Source: JBLHGU01 sp047615875 (GTDB taxonomy: Bacteria; Pseudomonadota; Gammaproteobacteria; Arenicellales; CAJQKF01). Taken from it: a stretch of 24,990 nucleotides of DNA. Positions 1-7,989 of the stretch are shown here, piece after piece. Within the stretch, counting starts at the first letter, position 1. The number at the start of each line of letters is the position of its first letter. The notes beneath the pieces were generated by a model. The model ran no database searches and was not told the DNA's origin. It worked only from the letters and a program-made list of their open reading frames with translations. The position numbers and the translations under genes are program-made. The stretch lies in contig JBLHGU010000063.1 in assembly GCA_047615875.1 (NCBI GenBank), positions 1 through 24,990 on the forward strand, read 5' to 3'.

Positions 1-1920
1 GATATAGAAAAAATCTTTGTCGCAGTATTGAATATAGTCCGACTCAGTTCGCACAGACCAATTGTCTCGGGATAACGTTTGATACCAACAAATCTCGATT
101 TTGGCGCTTAAGGGATCCAGAGGCTGAATTGTATAGTTTTCTGTATAGCCAGAGCTGATTGTCAGGTCATATTCGTCGATGGTCTGAGTACCGAAATTAT
201 CGGTAATGCGAAACCAGCTCTCCCCTGTACTTAGATTCTTTCCGGATTCACGCTCATTGTAAGGTGCCTTAATTTCCGTCTGTTGTAGTGGCGAACTGGA
301 TTGGGCTGGTGGAAAGCTTACGTCGGTACGCGAACAGGGTTGGGGAATGTTGAGTTTTGATCTTGAAAGGTCGAGTTCTATAGTCGCATTCTCAGGGGAA
401 GGCCAGATCAGTGGCCAATAGGTATTTGAAATACTGAGTCTGAGTTTATGCCCCGGTGCCACCTGATAAGCGATATCGTCCAGTTGTATTCGAACGGACT
501 GTTCTTGCCCTGCTTGCAGTGGTTTAATACAAGAATAGTTGTCAGTAAGCGCAAGATTCTGAACAGCGTAGGTTATTCGACGGCAGCGTCCATCTGGGAA
601 GACGTCATTTAGACGCACAGCCAGAAATGCCTTGGGTTTATCACAGCGAAAAACTGTTTCAAATGCCACGGCGCCGGAAATTTTCATGCCGTTGGGCAGG
701 CATTCAGTTTCAAAGGTAATGCTTCTCGCATCATCATCATTTTGTTCGCCGGGAATATCCGCACCACCCCAAATCGCGCAATATTCTCCAGACATTTGAC
801 CAACATCTTGTCTGGTACAGACCTTCTGCCAGTCATCGCCAGCATTTTTGGAAAGGCCAGTATCGCTCAGGTATAAAACTTCTGATGATCCATCGGTCAG
901 GGCAGGTGCCGCAAACCAGGTGCCCGGCCATACTTTAGGATCTCCTTCAGGTGGCAGTGAATCACATTGATAATAACGCAGCATAGAATCTTGCATAACG
1001 CCGGTATCAATTCCCTTCAGCCATTGGTCCCACCAGCGCAGTGCTTCCTGCAAAAAGCCGATGCGAGGTTCTGGTTTAGCAAAATGCGGATACTTATGAA
1101 TCCAGGGACCAATAATTCCGCGACGCGGGCAGCTTAACCCTTTCAGCATTCTGGGTATGGCATTGGAGTAGGCATCATTCCAGCCGCCTACAGCCAGTAC
1201 GGCGGCATCAATACTCGAGTAATCTTCACAAACAGAGCCATGTTTCCAGTAGTCATCGCGGAGCTGATGTTCCAGCCAGTTAGCGGCGAGGATGGGCATT
1301 TTCTCCATTCTTTCCATCCACAATTGATTCCATCTTTCGCCAAGCAGGGCAGGGTCGGGTGGTCGGGAAGAATAAGACAACATGACACCACCCCAACCGG
1401 CATTCTCATTCAATAAACAACCGCCTTTGTAGTGAATGTCGTCGGCATATCGATCGTCGGTGGAGCAAAGTGTAATTACGGCTTTTAGTGCTGCAGGTTT
1501 TCTGGCTGCAACCTGTAAGCCATTAAATCCTCCCCAGGAAATTCCCATCATACCCACATTGCCATCGCACCAGTCCTGTTCGCATAACCAGTCGATTACT
1601 TCCAGGGCATCATCTTGCTCCTGTAACGCATACTCATCAAACATGAGTCCTTCCGAATCTCCATTGCCTCGCATATCCACACGTATACAGGCATAGCCAT
1701 GGGCTGCAAGATAAGGATGTGTTAACGCGTCCCGTACAATAGTTCCATCACGCTTTCGGTAGGGTAGATATTCCAGTATGGCGGGAACAGGGTGGGCCTC
1801 GGCATCTTTTGGCAGCCAGATGCGAGCGGCCAGGTTAATATTGTCGGATAGAGGAATCCATTCATTCTCAATTTCCCTGATGGGCATCGGTAATAGATCA
1901 GCTGTAAGAACTTCGCTCAT
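1..1920 (-). CDS. CocE/NonD family hydrolase (partial, C-terminus beyond left edge)
   Basis: The reading frame is open without a stop from the ATG at 1920 to base 1, giving 640 visible residues; the C-terminus lies outside the window. The N-terminal half is an alpha/beta hydrolase: the nucleophile elbow GISWGG puts the catalytic Ser near residue 128, and GGWND (Asp about 249) and GPWIH (His about 275) fit the rest of the triad. The C-terminal half fits the beta-jellyroll of the X-Pro dipeptidyl-peptidase C-terminal family (APGHKLRLSIS motif near residue 500). Family members cleave esters or amides (cocaine esterase, glutaryl-7-ACA acylase, X-Pro peptidases); the substrate here is unknown. No signal peptide is visible, so it is probably cytoplasmic. 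GGAGAG lies about 12 bases upstream of the start. It diverges from the hydantoinase operon, so it may act on the same imported compound (inference). Confidence 0.9.
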   Translation of the reverse strand, partial: MSEVLTADLLPMPIREIENEWIPLSDNINLAARIWLPKDAEAHPVPAILEYLPYRKRDGTIVRDALTHPYLAAHGYACIRVDMRGNGDSEGLMFDEYALQEQDDALEVIDWLCEQDWCDGNVGMMGISWGGFNGLQVAARKPAALKAVITLCSTDDRYADDIHYKGGCLLNENAGWGGVMLSYSSRPPDPALLGERWNQLWMERMEKMPILAANWLEHQLRDDYWKHGSVCEDYSSIDAAVLAVGGWNDAYSNAIPRMLKGLSCPRRGIIGPWIHKYPHFAKPEPRIGFLQEALRWWDQWLKGIDTGVMQDSMLRYYQCDSLPPEGDPKVWPGTWFAAPALTDGSSEVLYLSDTGLSKNAGDDWQKVCTRQDVGQMSGEYCAIWGGADIPGEQNDDDARSITFETECLPNGMKISGAVAFETVFRCDKPKAFLAVRLNDVFPDGRCRRITYAVQNLALTDNYSCIKPLQAGQEQSVRIQLDDIAYQVAPGHKLRLSISNTYWPLIWPSPENATIELDLSRSKLNIPQPCSRTDVSFPPAQSSSPLQQTEIKAPYNERESGKNLSTGESWFRITDNFGTQTIDEYDLTISSGYTENYTIQPLDPLSAKIEICWYQTLSRDNWSVRTESDYIQYCDKDFFYI

Positions 1921-2315
1921 GGTTCGAATATCTCTCCGTTTTTATTGAGAGGGGTGAAAACGCGATTTATTTAGCTAAGGTGTGTCTTCGGTGAGTATAG
2001 AATACTCTTAATTGTAAGTTTTGCGGAAGTTGCGACAAGGGAGTTAGTCTACCGGGGAAAACTATCTATAATTGTTCGGCCAGAGTCTTTTGTGGTGCTT
2101 TAAGTTGTTGCAGGCAGGCTGCCAATTGCGCACAATAGGCCTGTCAATTTTACGTCGTAGAAAATGAAACGTAGTCGCCAACAGCCAGACGCAGTAGCCG
2201 ATAACCGCCGTGGTCGCCGCCATCAGCGTTGTGCTCTGGTGCCCTAACATTGGTTTGCTAGAAAGATAGTACGTGCTGCGCGAATAGCGAACATACAATT
2301 TTCTGAGTAAATACG
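1921..2315. other. Divergent intergenic region, cocE-like / hyuAB-like
   Basis: This 395-base gap separates two divergent genes and should carry promoters for both. On the plus strand a perfect TATAAT hexamer sits at 2067-2072, but the -35 position (2044-2049, TTAGTC) is poor, and transcription from there would give an untranslated leader of over 200 bases. On the minus strand TATACT (complement of 1994-1999) is a plausible -10 for the hydrolase gene. An open frame at 2062-2298 (minus) has only a TTG start and no recognisable domain, so I do not call it a gene. An in-frame TGA at 2304-2306 fixes the start of the plus-strand gene at the ATG at 2316. Confidence 0.45.
1993..2007. promoter_or_regulatory. 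Perfect 6-3-6 palindrome, candidate operator
   Basis: GAGTAT-AGA-ATACTC is a perfect inverted repeat with a 3-base centre. It overlaps a candidate minus-strand -10 hexamer (TATACT) about 75 bases upstream of the hydrolase start. Its symmetry and position suit a dimeric repressor, but no regulator gene is visible nearby. This is inference from sequence only. Confidence 0.3.
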
Positions 2316-5300
2316 ATGACGGCTTATAGACTGGCGGTCGATATTGGTGGAACCTTCACTGATGTTGTGCTGCAAAAACCCGATAGTTCCCTTGTAACAA
2401 CCAAAACACTTACCACGCCTGATGACCCTGTATTGGGGGCTATGGCGGGTATTGATCAGGTGCTTGGTGAAGCAAAAATAGGTTTCTCCGAGCTTTCCAT
2501 GCTAATACATGGAACCACTCTGGCAACCAATACCTTGATCGAGAAAAAGGGTGCAAGAGTAGGTGCACTTTTAACCGAGGGTTTTCGGGATATTCTTGAA
2601 ATAGGTTATGAACGTCGCTATCGCCAGGACGACTTGTTTATTGATAAGCCAGATCTTTTGGTTCCCCGGGAGCGGTGTGTCACAGTTTCCGAACGGGTTT
2701 CGGCAAAAGGCGAAGTGCTACTACCTGTAGATCCCGTTAGCCTGAAAACTTCGTTGGATAAATTGATTGCAGAGAATGTCGACAGCGTTGCAGTGTGCTT
2801 TTTACACGCCTATGCAAACTCTGCTCATGAAGATTTTGTAGCGCATTATCTGGCGCAACATTATCCGCAGATTTCGGTAACCTTGTCGTCCGGAGTTGCG
2901 CCGGAGATAAGAGAATTCGACCGTTTATGTACGGCTATTTCCAACGCCTATGTTAAACCGCAAATGTCCAGTTATCTCACACGGTTTGAAAATTCTTTGT
3001 GCGAAAAAGGCTTCAGCGGAATCTTCTACATGATGACATCAAGTGGTGGCATGACTACTCTGGATACTGCAAGACGCTATCCTATTCGACTGGTGGAGTC
3101 TGGTCCTGCTGGTGGTGCCATACTGGCTGCCAAGATCGCGACGCAATGTGAACTAGATCAGGTTGTGTCCTTTGATATGGGGGGAACTACGGCAAAGTTC
3201 AGTATGATTGATGATGGACGACCCTTAACAACTCGTCATTTTGAAATTGCTCGTGCTGAACGATTTACCAAAGGCAGCGGAATTCCAGCGCGAATACCCA
3301 CCGTGGAAATGATTGAGATTGGCGCAGGCGGTGGTTCTGTTGCCAGTGTAGATCAATTAGGTCGAATCAATATCGGACCACGGAGTATGGGATCTGAACC
3401 CGGTCCGGCCTGTTTTTCAAGAGGCGGAACTGAGGCGACAGTAACTGATGCCGATGTGGTTTTAGGACGAATTCATAGTGAATCCTTCGCGCAGGGTGCA
3501 TTCCAGGTGGATTCACAGGCGGCAGAAAATGCCATGACGCAACAGGTGGCCAAGGATCTGCAACTCTCCGCCTCGGAAGCTGCACACGGCGTTGTTCGAA
3601 TGGTCAGTGAAAATATGGCCAATGCCGGTCGTGTTCATGCCGCGGAAAGAGGTGCCTCTTTATCTAATCGCGTTTTAATTGCGCTGGGTGGCAATGGTCC
3701 GTTACACGCTGCCGAAGTAGCCCAGCGCATGGGTATTGAAAATATTGTGATACCTGCTGATCCCGGTGTGGGTTCTGCAGTTGGCTTTCTCTATGCGCCG
3801 ATTTCCTACGAGCTTATTGCCAGTCATTACACTACGTTGGAGAATTTTGATTTCGAAACGATTAATAATTTAATCAACGAACAACTAAGACAAGTACAAT
3901 GCATCGTTGGCGGTCAGCTAGAAGAGCTTAGAGAAACCCGAATAGCGTTTATGCGCTATGCCGGGCAGGGTCATGAAATTGAAGTGCAGTTGCCGAATAG
4001 AGATCTTCATGATGAAGATCTGCAGCTATTAATCAACGAATATAACGCTACTTATAAAACTCAATTTAAACGCATTGTTCCGGGAATGCGAATTGAAATA
4101 CTTAACTGGACTGTTCGTGTCGAGCGCGAAGTTCATCAGCAACAACAATGTTCCACATCATCGCAACAGCCTGATCCTTTGCCCGCATTTTTTCAATACG
4201 TTTTTCTGGATGAAAGTCAGGCTGTAGAGGTGCCTGTATATAATCGCAGTGAGCTTTCTGCAGGTCATAACCTGAAAGGGCCTTGCCTCATCCTGGAGTC
4301 TCAAACAACCACCCTGGTTCCCAAAGGATATCAATGTAACATTGATCAATGGAGTAATATCCGCCTTAACAGATTGCAGGAGCAGCAAGCATTAAATAGA
4401 CAACTTAGCGCGATTGATTATCAGTTAATGTGGAATCGATTGCTGGCGGTTGTAGAAGAACAGGGACAGGCGTTAATTCGCAGTGCATTTAGTCCAATAG
4501 TCCGTGAGTGTGGTGATATTTCTGCAGGTGTTTTTGACAGCGAGGGTCAAATGCTTGCACAGGCAGTTACTGGCACCCCTGGCCATATCAATACCATGGC
4601 GGAATCCGTAGCAAATTTTCTCCAGGTATTTCCTCTGCATGTAATGTGTGAAGGAGATATTTTTGTTACTAATGATCCCTGGCTTGCCGCTGGCCATCTA
4701 AATGACTATATGCTGGTTAAACCGGTGTTCTACCAGGGCGTCGTAGTAGGTTTTACCGCTTGCACATCTCATTTGGTCGATGTTGGGGGACTATGTATGG
4801 GGCCTAACGGTAGTGACATTTATGATGAAGGGGTGAGAATTCCGCCGTGCCGATTGGTGAGCAAAGGCGAGATTAACAAGTTGCTCATTGAAATAATATG
4901 CGCGAACTCCAGACACCCAGTTGAGAATGAAGGGGATTTATACGCTTTGATTGCCTGCTGTGAAGTCGGCGAAGAGCGATTGCACACATTAATGCAACAG
5001 TACCTGATTGACGATCTAATAAAGCTATCGGAGCACATTATCGATAGCTCCTATGTTGCATCGATTGAGGCATTTAAGAATCTTCCCCGCGGCGAATTTA
5101 GTCATAGCATGCGTATCGATGGTTATGATTTTGAAATTGATCTTAAAGCCTGCATTAAGATTGCTGACAATCAGTTGGTGCTGGATTTTTCTGGCTCATC
5201 TGAATGTTCAAGTTTTGGCATCAACGTACCGTTAAATTACGCAGCTGCCTATAGTGTGTTTGCTATTCGCTGTGTGCTGGGGGCAGGCATTCCCAATAAT

Positions 5301-6092
5301 GCCGGTTCCTTGCGACCATTTCGCGTGACAGCCCCACCGGGTTGTATCGTCAACGCCCTCCACCCAGCCCCCGTTGCCATGCGACACACTATTGGCCAAC
5401 TCTTACCGGATGTGGTTTTCGGTTGCATGGAACAGTTCTTGCCCGATCTGGTGCCCGCTGAGGGCGCATCCTGTATGTATGATTTGCCCATGCGAAGCCT
5501 GCCTTCATCAGAAGCGACGCATTTTGCTGTGGAGTTGGTTCATAACGGTGGTACAGGAGCCAGACCAAATAAAGACGGCCTGTCTGCTACCGCTTACCCC
5601 AGTGGTGTATGGGGTTCTCAAGTTGAAATAACAGAATGTACAGTTCCCCTGCGAGTGCTTAAACGCGAACTCCGCCCTGACTCGGGTGGGGTTGGTTTTT
5701 ATCGCGGTGGACTAGGTCAGATTATTGAAGTTGAATCTGCCAGCGATGAGGATTTTCTACTTTTTCTATCACTTGATCGTGTTAAGTATCCAGCCAGAGG
5801 GCGTCGGGAAGGAGGTTCTGGGGCTACTGGCAGGGCGAGCGTAAATAATGGGGTCGAGTTACCCGGTAGAGGGGAAGTTACCATTAAGCGTGGCTCCAGA
5901 CTTATATTCGAAACACCTGGTGGCGGCGGAATCGGTAACCCAAAACAGCGCGCCCTTGAATCAGTACAGGATGATTTTTTAAAGGGCTTAATTTCCAGCC
6001 AGGCCGCACTGGATAAATATGCCGTGGTAATTGACAGTGATGGAATCCTCGATTGTAATGCTACGGCACAAATTAGGAGGAGTGAACTATGA
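2316..6092 (+). CDS. Fused hydantoinase/oxoprolinase, HyuA-HyuB type
   Basis: This 1258-residue protein joins the two subunits of the hydantoinase/oxoprolinase family. The HyuA half opens with the ATP-binding motif DIGGTFTD (about residues 9-16), followed by HGTTLATN near 65, DMGGTTAK near 287 and GGNGPLHA near 467. The HyuB half starts near residue 700 (YQLMWNRL) and carries TNDPW near 787, SHLVDVGG, and RPDSGGVGFYRGGLG near 1120-1135, ending with a Gly-rich tail. Family enzymes use ATP to open cyclic amides (5-oxoproline, N-methylhydantoin) or to carboxylate ketones. The fused order resembles eukaryotic-type 5-oxoprolinase, but the first motif reads DIGGTFTD rather than the DRGGTFTD I associate with true 5-oxoprolinases, so the substrate is open. 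The ATG follows an in-frame TGA 12 bases upstream, and the Shine-Dalgarno is weak. It is the first gene of a three-gene operon, ending in an ATGA overlap with the aminotransferase. Confidence 0.93.
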   Translation: MTAYRLAVDIGGTFTDVVLQKPDSSLVTTKTLTTPDDPVLGAMAGIDQVLGEAKIGFSELSMLIHGTTLATNTLIEKKGARVGALLTEGFRDILEIGYERRYRQDDLFIDKPDLLVPRERCVTVSERVSAKGEVLLPVDPVSLKTSLDKLIAENVDSVAVCFLHAYANSAHEDFVAHYLAQHYPQISVTLSSGVAPEIREFDRLCTAISNAYVKPQMSSYLTRFENSLCEKGFSGIFYMMTSSGGMTTLDTARRYPIRLVESGPAGGAILAAKIATQCELDQVVSFDMGGTTAKFSMIDDGRPLTTRHFEIARAERFTKGSGIPARIPTVEMIEIGAGGGSVASVDQLGRINIGPRSMGSEPGPACFSRGGTEATVTDADVVLGRIHSESFAQGAFQVDSQAAENAMTQQVAKDLQLSASEAAHGVVRMVSENMANAGRVHAAERGASLSNRVLIALGGNGPLHAAEVAQRMGIENIVIPADPGVGSAVGFLYAPISYELIASHYTTLENFDFETINNLINEQLRQVQCIVGGQLEELRETRIAFMRYAGQGHEIEVQLPNRDLHDEDLQLLINEYNATYKTQFKRIVPGMRIEILNWTVRVEREVHQQQQCSTSSQQPDPLPAFFQYVFLDESQAVEVPVYNRSELSAGHNLKGPCLILESQTTTLVPKGYQCNIDQWSNIRLNRLQEQQALNRQLSAIDYQLMWNRLLAVVEEQGQALIRSAFSPIVRECGDISAGVFDSEGQMLAQAVTGTPGHINTMAESVANFLQVFPLHVMCEGDIFVTNDPWLAAGHLNDYMLVKPVFYQGVVVGFTACTSHLVDVGGLCMGPNGSDIYDEGVRIPPCRLVSKGEINKLLIEIICANSRHPVENEGDLYALIACCEVGEERLHTLMQQYLIDDLIKLSEHIIDSSYVASIEAFKNLPRGEFSHSMRIDGYDFEIDLKACIKIADNQLVLDFSGSSECSSFGINVPLNYAAAYSVFAIRCVLGAGIPNNAGSLRPFRVTAPPGCIVNALHPAPVAMRHTIGQLLPDVVFGCMEQFLPDLVPAEGASCMYDLPMRSLPSSEATHFAVELVHNGGTGARPNKDGLSATAYPSGVWGSQVEITECTVPLRVLKRELRPDSGGVGFYRGGLGQIIEVESASDEDFLLFLSLDRVKYPARGRREGGSGATGRASVNNGVELPGRGEVTIKRGSRLIFETPGGGGIGNPKQRALESVQDDFLKGLISSQAALDKYAVVIDSDGILDCNATAQIRRSEL

Positions 6093-7171
6093 TTCCACGT
6101 CAACACCTTGGGCTGCTGAAGCCCTATGCGATACCAGAACAACCCGCTCAGGGTCTTGCTAATATCGTTCGACTGGATCAGAACGAAAGTTATTTTGGTC
6201 CGAGTCCCCATGCCATTGAGGCCGCCAGGCAAGCCTGTGAATCTGTCTGGAGTTATCCGCAACCAGATGCCCGTGACTTACGCATCGCATTGGGTAAAAA
6301 GCATTCGGTTGATCCAGATACGATTGTTTGTGGGCGTGGTGCAATGGAACTTATTGCATCGCTGGCACAAATCTATCTAGAGCCGGGTGTTAATGCAGTC
6401 ACCAGCGAGTTTGGCTATCTGTTTTTTAAGACCGCAGTTAAATTGTCTGGAGCAGAAATAAAAGTTGCAGCAGAGCGGGATTGGCGGGTGGACGTTGATG
6501 CCATGTTGTCTGAAGTTGATGAGCAAACTCGTATCGTGTTCATCGCTAACCCTGGTAATCCAACCGGTAGTTACATTTCTAAAAAAGATATCGTCAAACT
6601 ACGTAGTAAATTGCCGGATGAAGTTCTGCTCATTATTGATGAGGCTTATGCCGAGTTTGTTGATGAAACTCAGTACGAGCCCTGTTTCGATTTGTCTACA
6701 ACGAGCAATACGGCAGTTTTGCGAACTTTCTCCAAAATACATGGCATGGCCGGAATGCGCGTCGGCTGGGGTGTGTTTCCGCAAGTAGTAGTTAATTTAC
6801 TTTATGTGGTTCAACAGCCCAATCCAGTTAATATGCCGGCATTGGCTGCCGCTATTGCCGCCGTTGAAGATAGCCAACATCCACAATGGGTTTTTCAACA
6901 GAATCTTGAAATTGGTAATCAATTTTGCGAACAACTTCGAGAGCTTGGATTTAATCCGTTAGCAAGCCAGACTAACTTTATTTTGATCCCTTTCAAAGAT
7001 GAACAGACCGTTGCAGAAGTTGATTCGCTATTGCGTGGCCAGGGTATTTGGGTGCGAGGAATGGCTGCCTACGGCCTCAAGGATTGTTTCAGAATTACTA
7101 TCGGCTCAGCCGAAGATATGAATAAAACCGTCGAGTGTTTCAAATCATGGGGTCAAGACAATGCCCAGTAG
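6089..7171 (+). CDS. HisC-like PLP-dependent aminotransferase (class I/II)
   Basis: This 360-residue fold-type I PLP enzyme resembles histidinol-phosphate aminotransferase. Visible motifs are DQNES near residues 30-34, NPGNPTG at 154-160, DEAY at 184-187 (Asp184 contacts the PLP pyridine), the PLP-lysine motif FSKIHGMAGMR with Lys216, and a C-terminal FRITIGS with the carboxylate-binding Arg. HisC-like enzymes range over histidinol phosphate, aromatic amino acids and others. No histidine genes are near, so a catabolic role with the hydantoinase is more likely (inference). The start overlaps the preceding stop as ATGA, and a strong AGGAGG (6075-6080) sits 8 bases upstream. An amino-acid decarboxylase of the CobD type in the same fold is a less likely alternative. 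Confidence 0.88.
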   Translation: MIPRQHLGLLKPYAIPEQPAQGLANIVRLDQNESYFGPSPHAIEAARQACESVWSYPQPDARDLRIALGKKHSVDPDTIVCGRGAMELIASLAQIYLEPGVNAVTSEFGYLFFKTAVKLSGAEIKVAAERDWRVDVDAMLSEVDEQTRIVFIANPGNPTGSYISKKDIVKLRSKLPDEVLLIIDEAYAEFVDETQYEPCFDLSTTSNTAVLRTFSKIHGMAGMRVGWGVFPQVVVNLLYVVQQPNPVNMPALAAAIAAVEDSQHPQWVFQQNLEIGNQFCEQLRELGFNPLASQTNFILIPFKDEQTVAEVDSLLRGQGIWVRGMAAYGLKDCFRITIGSAEDMNKTVECFKSWGQDNAQ

Positions 7172-7925
7172 TCAAATCACTCCCATCAGTGTGCCCGACA
7201 ATTACGGTAGTCGTGGCAGGGCGCGTATCGGCATTGTTGTACCGTTTTCAAACACTAACCTCGAACCAGATATGGTTTTATTAAGGCCGGACGGAGTTTC
7301 GCTGCACTTTGCTCGTGCTGCGGGTTATGACCTGAATAAAGTACCGGATTCGGATCAAATGCGTAAGTTTGCCCTTTCAACTTTAGATACGGTTATTGAT
7401 TCTCTGGCAGCAGCTAAGCCTGATGTAATTCTCTATGGCTGTACTTCAGCTACATTGGCACATGGGCTTGAGTTCGATGCCGAGTTTAGCAAAATGATTC
7501 TGGCCAGGGCGGGAGTGAAAGCAGTCACAGCAGCAGGCGCTCTCGTTGAGGCATTAACCAGTCGATTGATTACCAAAATAGGTTTTTGTTCTCCCTATGT
7601 TGAGCAACTAAATCAGGAAGCCATTGGGTTTCTGAGTCAATGCGGGATTGAAACTGTGTCCAGTGCTTATGTAGGTAGTGATCTGGGTAACTATGGTCAG
7701 GGCGAGTTGTCACCACAACAAGTGTTTGAACTAGGGGTTCGTGCCGATTCAGATCAGGCTGAAGCGGTTGTATTGTCCTGTACCGACATGCGCTCAGTAG
7801 AAATCATGCATAGACTATCTGAGCACATTGGCAAACCGATAATTACCAGCAATCAGGCGCTGATGGAATCTGCGTTAAAAATTATCGAGTATGATTCAAA
7901 AATGACAGAAGCTGTGTCGACATAA
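7161..7925 (+). CDS. Asp/Glu racemase superfamily enzyme (maleate isomerase / arylmalonate decarboxylase-like)
   Basis: This 254-residue protein shows the family's N-terminal RIGIVVPFSNTNLEPD segment (about residues 22-37) and the two cysteine motifs of the superfamily: YGCTSAT with Cys94 and LSCTDMRS with Cys207. In racemases both Cys act as acid/base; in maleate isomerase and arylmalonate decarboxylase one Cys is the nucleophile or proton donor. The Pro-Ser-Asn start and GCTSAT favour the maleate isomerase/Amdase branch over classical hydantoin racemase. The ATG overlaps the aminotransferase by 11 bases, so it belongs to the same operon, and a hairpin follows the stop. The likely role is racemisation, isomerisation or decarboxylation of an intermediate made by the upstream enzymes (inference). 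Confidence 0.82.
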   Translation: MPSSQITPISVPDNYGSRGRARIGIVVPFSNTNLEPDMVLLRPDGVSLHFARAAGYDLNKVPDSDQMRKFALSTLDTVIDSLAAAKPDVILYGCTSATLAHGLEFDAEFSKMILARAGVKAVTAAGALVEALTSRLITKIGFCSPYVEQLNQEAIGFLSQCGIETVSSAYVGSDLGNYGQGELSPQQVFELGVRADSDQAEAVVLSCTDMRSVEIMHRLSEHIGKPIITSNQALMESALKIIEYDSKMTEAVST

Positions 7926-7940
7926 AATATCTACTGGATG

Positions 7941-7965
7941 GATGCCCGAAGATTCTCCGGGCATC
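7941..7965. terminator. Hairpin between convergent operons
   Basis: GATGCCCG (7941-7948) pairs perfectly with CGGGCATC (7958-7965) around a 9-base loop, between the stop at 7925 and the convergent stop at 7990. No T-run follows on the plus strand. On the minus strand the downstream sequence becomes AT-rich with TTTT about 15 bases away. It may be a weak bidirectional terminator or an mRNA 3'-end stabiliser. Confidence 0.5.
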
Positions 7966-7989
7966 GGCAGATCAGTCGAATTACCTAAG

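Noticed and set aside
2062..2298. 78-codon minus-strand frame with one hydrophobic stretch in the divergent intergenic region
   Set aside because: It starts at TTG, lacks a ribosome site and a recognisable family, and overlaps the likely promoters of both flanking genes.
5717..6262. 181-codon minus-strand frame across the hydantoinase-aminotransferase junction
   Set aside because: It is fully antisense to two genes with clear family motifs, and its translation shows no domain.
6089..7171. Histidine biosynthesis gene hisC
   Set aside because: The fold fits, but there are no his neighbours and it overlaps catabolic genes; the symbol was left blank.
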